This document shows positions 6,587-13,076 of a stretch of 16,544 bases of DNA, one piece after another (the stretch's first letter is position 1; each line of letters starts with the position of its first letter). Both the position numbers and the translations under genes were made by a program. Under the pieces are notes generated by a model that saw only the letters and a list, made by a program, of their open reading frames with translations, did no database searches and was not told where the DNA came from. The DNA comes from Pontiellaceae bacterium (GTDB lineage Bacteria; Verrucomicrobiota; Kiritimatiellia; Kiritimatiellales; Tichowtungiaceae). The stretch lies in contig JAOZMR010000031.1 of NCBI GenBank assembly GCA_029934215.1, positions 1 to 16,544 of the forward strand, in the 5' to 3' direction.

Positions 6587-7854
6587 TGGATCTCCTTCAC
6601 CATTTTGCTAAGTACACCACGACGCCCCTCGACAACGCCCCGAGCCGCATCACCGAGCTTCTCACGAGCGACTGGATCGATCAAAAGTGTTTCAATCGTT
6701 TTTTCCAATGCTTGGACGTTCTGCACCTGCAACAGAGCACGATTCATAAGAAAATCGTTCATCACGCCTGGAAAATTTTCCATGTTAGGACCCACGACGA
6801 TTGCTCTTCCGAACAGAGCTGGCTCGATTGGATTCTGTCCGCCGTGTTCACAAAGGCTTTTCCCAACAAAAACGACATCAGAAGCGGCGTAGAAACCCAT
6901 CAGCTCGTTCGTTGTATCGACCAATAGCACGTCGGATGAAGACGTCGTGAGCTGGCTACGCAACGCACAGGTGAGCCCTTGAACCTCCACCGCCGTTTTC
7001 ACCTCGTCTCGGCGCTCGGCGTGACGTGGAACAAGCACAAGAAACAGACTGGGAATCCTCTTCTTCAAGGATGTATAAACTTGGCAAAGCGCCTCCTCTT
7101 CGCCCGACCAGGTCGACCCGCCCAAAAGAATTTTTCGATCCGCAGAAACGCCCAAGCCCCGCAACACATTTTGAGCGGATACGGCGATGTTTGGCGCGGG
7201 CGGCGGCAGATCATACTTCGCCGTACCAAGCGTATGTACCGATTCAGGGCGTGCCCCCATTGCGATCATTCGCGTGGCATCTTGGCAGCTTTGAACACAA
7301 ATAGGGTCAATTAATTCAAGCAAACGACGGGTAAGACAGCGGAATCTCATATATCCGCGAAACGACGAATCCGAAATTCGTCCATTGATAAGCGAGACAG
7401 GAACGCCGCGTTTATAAGCCTGCCGCACCAGATTTGGCCAGAATTCACACTCGACCAAAATCAATTTTTGAGGATCGATCGCATCAAACGCACGTCCCAT
7501 AACCCACGGCAGATCAATTGGGAAATAGATCAGCACATCACGGCGATCGAGCTGTTTCGAACCGATCACATGCGCGGTCGAGGTATTTGTACTCAATACA
7601 AAACGCGCCGTCGGGTTCTCGTTTCGATATGCCTCGATAAACCGAAGCGCAATATGAATTTCACCAACACTCACCGCGTGAATCCACACACTCCGAGCCT
7701 CACCCAGTCGAACCAACGTCTTGCGCCCATATATCCCGATGCGTTGCTCAAAATGCTTTTTATAACCACCGCGTCGCGCCATACGCGAAAGAAACTTCGG
7801 CAAAAGAAGCAAAAAGAGAACAGGAAAAAGCAAATTGTACAGGAACCAAACCAT
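6583..7854 (-). CDS. waaA: Kdo transferase (3-deoxy-D-manno-octulosonic acid transferase)
   Basis: WaaA/KdtA moves Kdo from CMP-Kdo onto lipid A precursors at the inner face of the cytoplasmic membrane, the first core step of lipopolysaccharide synthesis. With the ATG at 7852-7854 the protein has 423 residues, usual for the family. An N-terminal hydrophobic helix (about 1-19) anchors it. RRGGYKKHFEQRIG (about 27-40) carries the Glu corresponding to the proposed catalytic base. HAVSVGE (60-66) and FPIDLPW follow, and the C-terminal GT-B domain has HGGQNPIEPALFG (about 337-349). An upstream in-frame TTG (7885-7887) would add 11 residues; I prefer the ATG because the resulting N-terminus matches the family, though neither start has a clear Shine-Dalgarno. 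The TGA stop overlaps the glycerate kinase GTG by 4 nt, implying coupled translation. Confidence 0.93.
   Translation of the reverse strand: MVWFLYNLLFPVLFLLLLPKFLSRMARRGGYKKHFEQRIGIYGRKTLVRLGEARSVWIHAVSVGEIHIALRFIEAYRNENPTARFVLSTNTSTAHVIGSKQLDRRDVLIYFPIDLPWVMGRAFDAIDPQKLILVECEFWPNLVRQAYKRGVPVSLINGRISDSSFRGYMRFRCLTRRLLELIDPICVQSCQDATRMIAMGARPESVHTLGTAKYDLPPPAPNIAVSAQNVLRGLGVSADRKILLGGSTWSGEEEALCQVYTSLKKRIPSLFLVLVPRHAERRDEVKTAVEVQGLTCALRSQLTTSSSDVLLVDTTNELMGFYAASDVVFVGKSLCEHGGQNPIEPALFGRAIVVGPNMENFPGVMNDFLMNRALLQVQNVQALEKTIETLLIDPVAREKLGDAARGVVEGRRGVLSKMVKEIQ
6703..6717. repeat. Palindrome family copy, centre TGC
   Basis: TTCCAA-TGC-TTGGAC, one mismatch from consensus, near the 3' end of waaA. 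The coding strand reads VQALE. Confidence 0.8.
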
Positions 7855-8005
7855 TATAGAATCAAGCGTAAAAGTTGAGATATACAACTGAGGGTTTCAG
7901 TCAGATGAAAACGAAGTCTCATAATATCCACACTCCCTCACCGTTTTACCAGTTCAATCGCCAAGGATTCCCATTCTCAACCTGAACCGTTGTGAAAACT
8001 CGGAG

Positions 8006-9361
8006 TTACTTCCCAATGCAGAAACGAGAAAAGATGTTGTCCAGCAGTTCGTTGTGATAGATGCGACCTGTCATTTGCCCGAGATGTTCAAGCGCAGAGC
8101 GAAGGTGTTCGGATGCAAAGGCAATGGTTTCGTCTTCTTTCCCACTCAGTTTCTCGCAAGCTGAGGTGAGCTCGTTGCGGGCTGCGGCGAGTAAGTCGCG
8201 GTGCCGTTCTGATATGACGGCATGGACCGGTGCGCTGGATACGCAACCTAGTTTTTTGGAGATCGTGGCGCGAAGCTCCGAAACGCTTTCATCCGAGACG
8301 AGGGAGGTTTCCAATGGTTGGATGTTTGGCGTGTTGAATTTGAATGTCGAATCTCGGCAGTCGATTTTGTTAAGCAGAACGAGGGTTCGAGATGAGTCGA
8401 GTTTTTCGAGATGTTCGGCGTCTTTCGCGGAGGTTGGCACAGAGGTGTCGATTAGGTATAGAACGATGTCGGCGGATTCGGAGTGGACTCGGGCTCGGCG
8501 AATTCCTTCGCGTTCGATCTCGCATTCTGCGTCGCGTAGACCCGCGGTGTCGAGAACCCGAAGCGGAATGCCGTTGAGAACGAGCCCGTCTTCGATGATG
8601 TCGCGCGTGGTTCCGGCGATGCCTGTGACGATGGCCCGGTCTGCACCGAGCAATGCATTGAAGAGTGTCGATTTGCCAGCGTTTGGCTGTCCCATAATGA
8701 CAATTCGTGCGCCGTCGCGCAAGAGCCGACCTTCGTCCCAAGTTGCAAGGAGATGTTCCAAGGTTTGGAGGCTTTTGTTTAGTTGGGTTCCAATGGTTGG
8801 AAAAACATCGTCGGGTAGTTCGTCTTCGACGAAGTCGAGCGTTGTTTCGAGGTCTGCAGCGGTTTCGATTAGGCGGTCGGAGAGCGCATTGATCTGCTTG
8901 CTCAAGCTTCCTTCGAGCTGTTCGAGTGCGGCTTGTGCGGCGCGGTCGCTTCGTGCGTGAATAAGGTCGGCGACGGCTTCTGCTTGTACGAGATCCATTT
9001 TCCCGTTAAGGAAAGCGCGTTTGGTGAATTCGCCAGGTTCTGCCATCCGTGCACCCGCTTCGAGTGCGCAACGCAGGATGTTTTTGAGAACCACCGAGCC
9101 GCCGTGACCTTGGATCTCGATGGTGTTTTCGCCGGTGTATGAGTGCGGTGCGCGGAAAATCAAACAAAGCGCGTCGTCGATTTCTTTGCCGTCGGCGTCG
9201 ATCACACGTCCGTGTAGAAATGTTCCTCCCTTGGCTGCGGATGGTTTTTCCGAACCTTGGAAAATTTGATCCGCGATATTCCAAACCTTGGAACCGCTGA
9301 TGCGGATAATCCCGACCCCGCCTTCTCCGGGCGGCGTAGCCACTGCGGCGATTGTGTTCAC
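8006..9361 (-). CDS. mnmE: tRNA uridine-5-carboxymethylaminomethyl synthesis GTPase MnmE
   Basis: MnmE (TrmE) works with MnmG to modify U34 in the wobble position of certain tRNAs, using a folate-derived carbon unit and GTP hydrolysis. The 451 residues show the N-terminal folate-binding domain starting NTIAAVATPPGEGG, then an inserted G domain with G1 GQPNAGKS (224-231), G2 GTTRD (250-254), G3 DTAG (271-274) and G4 NKID (331-334), and the catalytic C-terminal CIGK (448-451). I choose the GTG at 9359-9361, which overlaps the pgpA stop as GTGA; an upstream TTG would add four residues and overlap pgpA more. It is the third gene of rsmE-pgpA-mnmE. The gene carries five copies of the TTCCAA-NNN-TTGGAA palindrome. 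Confidence 0.96.
   Translation of the reverse strand: MNTIAAVATPPGEGGVGIIRISGSKVWNIADQIFQGSEKPSAAKGGTFLHGRVIDADGKEIDDALCLIFRAPHSYTGENTIEIQGHGGSVVLKNILRCALEAGARMAEPGEFTKRAFLNGKMDLVQAEAVADLIHARSDRAAQAALEQLEGSLSKQINALSDRLIETAADLETTLDFVEDELPDDVFPTIGTQLNKSLQTLEHLLATWDEGRLLRDGARIVIMGQPNAGKSTLFNALLGADRAIVTGIAGTTRDIIEDGLVLNGIPLRVLDTAGLRDAECEIEREGIRRARVHSESADIVLYLIDTSVPTSAKDAEHLEKLDSSRTLVLLNKIDCRDSTFKFNTPNIQPLETSLVSDESVSELRATISKKLGCVSSAPVHAVISERHRDLLAAARNELTSACEKLSGKEDETIAFASEHLRSALEHLGQMTGRIYHNELLDNIFSRFCIGK
8309..8323. repeat. Palindrome family copy, centre TGG
   Basis: TTCCAA-TGG-TTGGAT, one mismatch from consensus, inside mnmE. The coding strand reads IQPLE. Confidence 0.8.
8756..8802. repeat. 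Palindrome family pair in mnmE, spacing 32 bp
   Basis: TTCCAA-GGT-TTGGAG (8756-8770, one mismatch) and TTCCAA-TGG-TTGGAA (8788-8802, perfect). On the coding strand they encode LQTLE and FPTIG, in the linker before the G domain. Confidence 0.9.
9248..9293. repeat. Palindrome family pair in mnmE, spacing 31 bp
   Basis: TTCCGA-ACC-TTGGAA (9248-9262, one mismatch) and TTCCAA-ACC-TTGGAA (9279-9293, perfect). They fall on MnmE residues 34-38 (FQGSE) and 23-28 (GSKVWN). Confidence 0.9.
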
Positions 9362-9810
9362 GGAATCACCCAAAACAGTATATGGTTGCAGGCAAGCGCG
9401 ATTAACGCTGCGAGAACGTCGTCAATGGTGATTCCAAATCCCCCTTGGATTTTCTCGAGTTGCTTGATCGGCGGGGGTTTTGTGATATCGAATATCCGAT
9501 GAAAGACGAATCCGCTGAGCAATGCCCATGGATTGGTTAGCCCGATGACGACAATCGGGAGTGTTAAATATTCGTCCGCGACAATACAACCTGGGTCTTT
9601 TCCTCCGATAATTTTTTCAGCAGCCCCGCAAATGGGGATCGAAATGATCGTGAGAAGTAGACAGATTGCCACTTGCCACCAAACAGATGAAAGGTTCATG
9701 ATTCCCCATGCAATGGGAATTCCCCAAAGAGTTCCGACGGTTCCTGGCATGATTGGACTCAACCCGAGTCCGGCGCCTGTGGCTAAAAATGTGATTGTTC
9801 TGTTTTTCAT
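9358..9810 (-). CDS. pgpA: Phosphatidylglycerophosphatase A
   Basis: A 150-residue integral membrane enzyme that dephosphorylates phosphatidylglycerol phosphate to phosphatidylglycerol. Family motifs are PGTVGTL (22-28), DPGCIVADE (72-80), FDITKPPPI (107-115) and GGFGITIDDVLA (123-134); the acidic residues probably bind the metal. Several hydrophobic segments (about 6-18, 29-40, 44-62, 82-103 and 130-148) fit a small multi-span protein. The ATG is preceded by AAGGAGATAT, a strong ribosome-binding site lying in the 18-nt gap after rsmE. The TGA stop overlaps the mnmE GTG. Length and motifs are typical. Confidence 0.93.
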   Translation of the reverse strand: MKNRTITFLATGAGLGLSPIMPGTVGTLWGIPIAWGIMNLSSVWWQVAICLLLTIISIPICGAAEKIIGGKDPGCIVADEYLTLPIVVIGLTNPWALLSGFVFHRIFDITKPPPIKQLEKIQGGFGITIDDVLAALIALACNHILFWVIP

Positions 9811-9828
9811 ATATCTCCTTCTAAATCT

Positions 9829-10569
9829 TTATACGCCCATTCTCCGCGCCTCGGCAAGCATGCTTATGAGTGCAATGCACGCGGTGTCCGTGCGCAAAAT
9901 GCGTGAGCCCATCCCGATTATCTCAAAATGATGCGCTCTAAACAGATCCAATTCGCTCGGCATCCACCCGCCCTCGGGTCCGATCCCCAATAAAATACGG
10001 CTTGTTGATTCCGCGTCGTCTTCCAAGGTTTGGAATATCGTTCTTGTGCCAGATGGGTCGGCTAGGCGTTTTCTTCCAACCATTGGAAAGGGTTCGTTTT
10101 CGAGAAATTGTTTTAGGTTTTTGACAACAACAACTTCAGGAAGGAGCGTGTCGCGTGCTTGTTGGAGGCCTTCAACGAGGCGTGCGTTGTAGAAGTCTGG
10201 TTTCAAAATGTGCGTATCGAAATAGCAGCGTTCCACTTTTTCGGCGTTGGTGATGAAGATGCGCCCCACTCCGAGTGCGGCGAACTGCGCCCAAAGCCGC
10301 TTGAGTACTTTGGGGCGCGGCATAGCGAGTAGGATATCGATCGATGGACGCGGCGGTGGTTCCGCCTCGAAGCTGCAGGTTAACACTACTTTTTCTGGAG
10401 AAACGACGTCAACGGCGCCTGTTCCAAGCGGGCCATTAAGAAGCCCGATGCGGAGTTTTTTTCCTGGCTTTGCTCGCAAAATATTCCGGATATGTTTTGC
10501 GCGAACGTCGCTGATATGTGCACGCCCGTCTGCAGTTAGCTCGTCTGGATGAATGAGAATTAAATTCAT
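9829..10569 (-). CDS. rsmE: 16S rRNA m3U1498 methyltransferase RsmE
   Basis: RsmE is a SPOUT-fold methyltransferase that methylates N3 of U1498 in 16S rRNA using S-adenosylmethionine. The 246-residue protein has an N-terminal PUA-like domain (about 1-70) and the SPOUT domain with GIGPEGG (195-201) and GSRILRTDTA (221-230), which form the knotted cofactor site. The region around 150-190, between the two halves, is variable in the family and carries two palindrome copies. No Shine-Dalgarno is visible; a TATGAT hexamer (10583-10588) lies only 13 nt before the ATG, so the mRNA may have a very short leader. It is probably the first gene of the rsmE-pgpA-mnmE operon and is transcribed divergently from the tRNA gene. 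Confidence 0.94.
   Translation of the reverse strand: MNLILIHPDELTADGRAHISDVRAKHIRNILRAKPGKKLRIGLLNGPLGTGAVDVVSPEKVVLTCSFEAEPPPRPSIDILLAMPRPKVLKRLWAQFAALGVGRIFITNAEKVERCYFDTHILKPDFYNARLVEGLQQARDTLLPEVVVVKNLKQFLENEPFPMVGRKRLADPSGTRTIFQTLEDDAESTSRILLGIGPEGGWMPSELDLFRAHHFEIIGMGSRILRTDTACIALISMLAEARRMGV
10021..10088. repeat. Palindrome family pair in rsmE, spacing 53 bp
   Basis: Two perfect copies, TTCCAA-GGT-TTGGAA (10021-10035) and TTCCAA-CCA-TTGGAA (10074-10088). On the coding strand they encode FQTLE and FPMVG. Confidence 0.93.
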
Positions 10570-10643
10570 AAATGAAATTTATATCATAATCGGCTTGATT
10601 TCCAGAGCCGCGTTTTATAGGTTCTCGATCTTCTTAATTGGAC

Positions 10644-10720
10644 GGCGGAGTAGCTCAGTTGGTTAGAGCACGGGAATCATAATCCTGGTGTCGGGGGTTC
10701 AAATCCCTCCTCCGCTACCA
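10644..10720 (+). tRNA. tRNA-Met (anticodon CAT)
   Basis: A 77-nt cloverleaf with encoded CCA end. The acceptor arm is GGCGGAG with CTCCGCT (a G1-U72 pair), the D arm is GCTC...GAGC, the anticodon stem is CGGGA/TCCTG, and the loop ATCATAA has anticodon CAT at 10678-10680. The T arm is GGGGG-TTCAAAT-CCCTC, then A73 and CCA. The stem lacks the three G-C pairs next to the loop that mark initiator tRNA, so this is elongator tRNA-Met, or less likely the CAT-anticodon tRNA-Ile whose C34 is converted to lysidine. It ends 10 bp before the stop of the converging pgm-type gene; the CCCTTTTT between them may serve as a terminator. Confidence 0.95.
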
Positions 10721-10730
10721 CTCTCCCTTT

Positions 10731-12056
10731 TTACGCACGAATCAACGCAAGGATTTCGTCTCGTCTTTCTTCCATCTGCTCTGGCGTTTTGGCTTCAAGA
10801 TTCAGGCGCACAAGCGGCTCGGTGTTCGATGAGCGGACGTTGAACCACCAGTCGGAGTACTCATAGGAATTACCGTCGAGCTGGAAGATTCTTGCGTCGG
10901 CAAATTTCTCGTTGAGACGCACGAAAACCGCTTCAACATCTGCAACCTCGGAATTGATTTCGCCCGATGCAAAGTAGCGGCGAATCGGCTTCACAAGCTC
11001 AGAGAGCGGTTTGCCGGTCTCGCTTAGAAGATTCGCCACATAAATGGCGGCTAGCGCGGAACTTTCGGTGTAGTAATTGTCTCTGAAGTAGTAGTGACCG
11101 GAGAGTTCGCCTGCAAAAACAGCATCGGCTTCGCGCATCTGCGCCTTGATGAAGGCGTGACCCACGCGGCTCATCATCGCCGTTCCGCCGTTCTCTTCAA
11201 TCACTTCCTTCACAGCCCAGCTGCTTCGAAGATCATAAAAAACCGATGCTCCGGGGACTTTTTCAAGAAGCGATTTCGCAATCAGTGCCGTAATAATATC
11301 CATGGAAACATTATCTCCGTTTTCATCGAGGAATCCCGCCCGATCGGCGTCGCCGTCGAAGGCGATTCCGAAAGCGTGGTCACCCTCTTTGAGTTTGGCT
11401 GAAATTGCATCGAGCGTTTCAAGAGCAAGCGGATTGGCTTCATGGTTCGGGAAGGTTCCGTCGAGCTCATCATACATCGGAGTGATGTTTAACATCGCAT
11501 CAGTGAAAACACCGGCCTCGAGAATGCCCATGCCGTTTGCGTAGTCGATTAGCACATCGATCGGCTTCCCGATTTTAGCGAAGGAACGAATATGTTCGAA
11601 GTATTCTGGCTTAATGTCGTACTCCGAAATGGAACCGGGCGTTGCTGTCGGTTCGTCGAAATCTTCTTCGTTCACAATACGTTCGATATCGGCGATGCCG
11701 GTTGCTCCGGAAATAGGAATCGCCAATTCACGACAGATCTTCATGCCGTTCCACTCGCCTGGATTGTGCGAAGCAGTGATGATGACGGAGCCGTCCGCGC
11801 CAAGCTTTCCGTTCGCGTAGTAAGACATTGGGGTGGAAGCCAAACCGATGTTGAGCACATCGACCCCTTGCATGGTTAGGCCCCTCGCCATCGCCTCAAA
11901 AACGGGAATCGAGTGCGGACGCATATCGTGACCGATCACAAACGTCTTTGGCTTCAAAAAAGTGGCGACAGCACGCCCTATTTTAAAAGCGATTTCATCC
12001 GTTAGTTCTGTTCCGTAGATTCCTCGAATATCGTATGCTTTAAAAATTCCTGCCAT
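10731..12056 (-). CDS. manB: Phosphomannomutase/phosphoglucomutase
   Basis: This alpha-D-phosphohexomutase interconverts hexose 1- and 6-phosphates (mannose and/or glucose), feeding GDP-mannose, UDP-glucose and surface polysaccharides. The 441 residues carry all four family signatures: the phosphoserine loop ITASHNP (93-99, Ser96), the metal loop DGDADR (234-239), the sugar-binding GELSGHYYF (316-324) and the phosphate-binding RSSNTEPLVR (408-417). GELSGHYYF resembles the dual-specificity AlgC/ManB type. GGAG upstream of the ATG supports the start. It is a single-gene unit converging on the tRNA gene and divergent from the infA operon. Cytosolic. Substrate preference cannot be read from the sequence. 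Confidence 0.93.
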   Translation of the reverse strand: MAGIFKAYDIRGIYGTELTDEIAFKIGRAVATFLKPKTFVIGHDMRPHSIPVFEAMARGLTMQGVDVLNIGLASTPMSYYANGKLGADGSVIITASHNPGEWNGMKICRELAIPISGATGIADIERIVNEEDFDEPTATPGSISEYDIKPEYFEHIRSFAKIGKPIDVLIDYANGMGILEAGVFTDAMLNITPMYDELDGTFPNHEANPLALETLDAISAKLKEGDHAFGIAFDGDADRAGFLDENGDNVSMDIITALIAKSLLEKVPGASVFYDLRSSWAVKEVIEENGGTAMMSRVGHAFIKAQMREADAVFAGELSGHYYFRDNYYTESSALAAIYVANLLSETGKPLSELVKPIRRYFASGEINSEVADVEAVFVRLNEKFADARIFQLDGNSYEYSDWWFNVRSSNTEPLVRLNLEAKTPEQMEERRDEILALIRA

Positions 12057-12262
12057 TGTTCTCTCCTGTTTTTGACGTTAAAATGAAATGTATACCACGA
12101 ACGGCAAGGACGTCCCATGGATAAAACAGAAAAACTTCTATTTGCATAAAATGCAGTAATAGATGGATTTCGCTTGGCGCGCATTCGGCGTTTCAACCTA
12201 AAAAAGCAGGGCGAATTTCCGCGATTGAGAATTGAAATGAAAAAAAAATCAAATTCGAGCTT
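12057..12262. promoter_or_regulatory. Divergent promoter region between manB and infA
   Basis: This 206-bp spacer must hold promoters for both flanking operons, but I see no pair of good -35/-10 hexamers at normal spacing. It contains a hairpin (CTATT-TGCAT, AAA loop, ATGCA-GT-AATAG, 12138-12162, with a 2-nt bulge) that could be an operator or attenuator ahead of the ribosomal protein operon. Confidence 0.4.
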
Positions 12263-12508
12263 GTGGAAGATGAGCTGGTGAGTAAGATTCCTGCCTTTGA
12301 AATGAATGAGCGAGAGATTATTTTACTAGACGCCCGATTGGACTCGGTGATAGAACCTCACGCTTTCCGTGCGGTGCTAGGCAATGGACACAAGTTTACT
12401 GCTTTTATCGCAATGCGGGACCGAGGAAAAGTTTTCTCGGCAATCGGTGAAAATGTAAAGGTTGAAATGTCGCCCGCGAACATGAGTACGGGACGAATAA
12501 TATTTTAG
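12263..12508 (+). CDS. infA: Translation initiation factor IF-1, divergent
   Basis: IF-1 is an OB-fold protein that occupies the ribosomal A site during initiation. The region FRAVLGNGHKFTAFI aligns with the IF-1 FRVELENGH segment, and KVEMSPANMSTGRIIF with the C-terminal VELSPYDLxxGRI strand. The usual basic loop SGKMRKNYIRI is replaced by AMRDRGKVFSAI, one residue shorter. Position directly before rpmJ and rpsM supports the call. The start is uncertain: the GTG at 12263 gives 81 residues but lacks a good ribosome-binding site. An ATG at 12237-12239 followed by nine A bases is one base out of frame; a tenth A would give MKKKIKFELVEDELV. Slippage or a homopolymer error would resolve this. A second IF-1 elsewhere in the genome cannot be excluded. 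Confidence 0.75.
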   Translation: MEDELVSKIPAFEMNEREIILLDARLDSVIEPHAFRAVLGNGHKFTAFIAMRDRGKVFSAIGENVKVEMSPANMSTGRIIF

Positions 12509-12516
12509 GTGAATTT

Positions 12517-12633
12517 ATGAAGGTTAAAGCTTCGGTAAAAAAAATCAGCGCTGACGACAAAATTGTTCGTCGTAAAGGGCGTGTTTATATCATTAATAAA
12601 AACAAACCCCGTCATAAACAACGTCAGGGCTAA
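12517..12633 (+). CDS. rpmJ: 50S ribosomal protein L36, zinc-free type
   Basis: A 38-residue protein matching L36: MKVKASVKKI at the start, IVRRKGRVYII in the middle and PRHKQRQG at the end. The usual zinc-ribbon cysteines are replaced by Ser11, Asp14 and a non-cysteine near residue 27; only the histidine remains. This fits the zinc-independent L36 form that many bacteria carry. AGGTGA overlapping the infA stop serves as the ribosome-binding site, and 15 nt separate it from rpsM. Confidence 0.95.
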   Translation: MKVKASVKKISADDKIVRRKGRVYIINKNKPRHKQRQG

Positions 12634-12648
12634 AGGAGCAGTTTTAAT

Positions 12649-13053
12649 ATGCCACGTCTATTAGGTATTGATATCCCAGGTCGGAAGCGTCTAGAGTACG
12701 CTTTGACCTACATGTACGGTCTCGGTCTCACCAAATCACGTGAAGTGATTGGTAAAGCTGGTCTTGACCCCGCGATGAAAGCGAACGACTTAACCGATGA
12801 ACAGGTGACTGGTATCACAAAGGTACTTCGTGAGGAATATGTGATTGAAGGAGACTTGCGTCGTCAGGTCACCCAGAATATCCGCCGATTAATTTCGATT
12901 AATTCGTATCGTGGCTCACGGCATCGCCGAGGTCTTCCCGTTCGTGGACAGCGGACAAAAACAAACGCTCGTACTCGCAAGGGCCCCGTTCGTACGGTCG
13001 GTGCAGTTCGTGGTAAAGAAGCTCGTTCAGCTGCTAAAGTTGCAACGCGATAA
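12649..13053 (+). CDS. rpsM: 30S ribosomal protein S13
   Basis: S13 sits in the head of the 30S subunit and contacts tRNA and the 50S bridge. The 134 residues begin MPRLLGIDIPGRKR and include YGLGLTKSREV, the RGSRHRRGLPVRGQRTK block and a basic tail. The tail is somewhat longer than in E. coli. AAAGGAG shortly upstream of the ATG is a strong ribosome-binding site. It is the third gene of the infA-rpmJ-rpsM-rpsK-rpoA-rplQ operon. Confidence 0.97.
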   Translation: MPRLLGIDIPGRKRLEYALTYMYGLGLTKSREVIGKAGLDPAMKANDLTDEQVTGITKVLREEYVIEGDLRRQVTQNIRRLISINSYRGSRHRRGLPVRGQRTKTNARTRKGPVRTVGAVRGKEARSAAKVATR

Positions 13054-13076
13054 TTTTAAATTGAGGAATTGAATTC

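Noticed and set aside
7855..7887. Upstream TTG start for waaA
   Set aside because: It adds 11 residues not typical of the family and has no Shine-Dalgarno; the ATG gives the expected N-terminal membrane helix.
8061..8960. 299-codon plus-strand open frame antisense to mnmE
   Set aside because: It mirrors the well-supported mnmE gene, is rich in Ser and Arg as antisense frames often are, and has no ribosome-binding site or family resemblance.
9432..9450. TTCCAA and TTGGAT separated by 7 bp in pgpA
   Set aside because: The gap is 7 rather than 3 bp, and it encodes the conserved QGGFGI segment of PgpA, so resemblance to the palindrome family is probably chance.
291..10088. CRISPR array or tandem repeat explanation for the palindromes
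   Set aside because: Copies are scattered with irregular long gaps, lie inside genes and have no uniform spacers or cas genes nearby.
10644..10720. Initiator tRNA or tRNA-Ile2 instead of elongator tRNA-Met
   Set aside because: The three G-C pairs of initiator tRNA are missing. tRNA-Ile2 cannot be fully excluded from sequence alone, but the body resembles elongator tRNA-Met of related phyla as I recall it.
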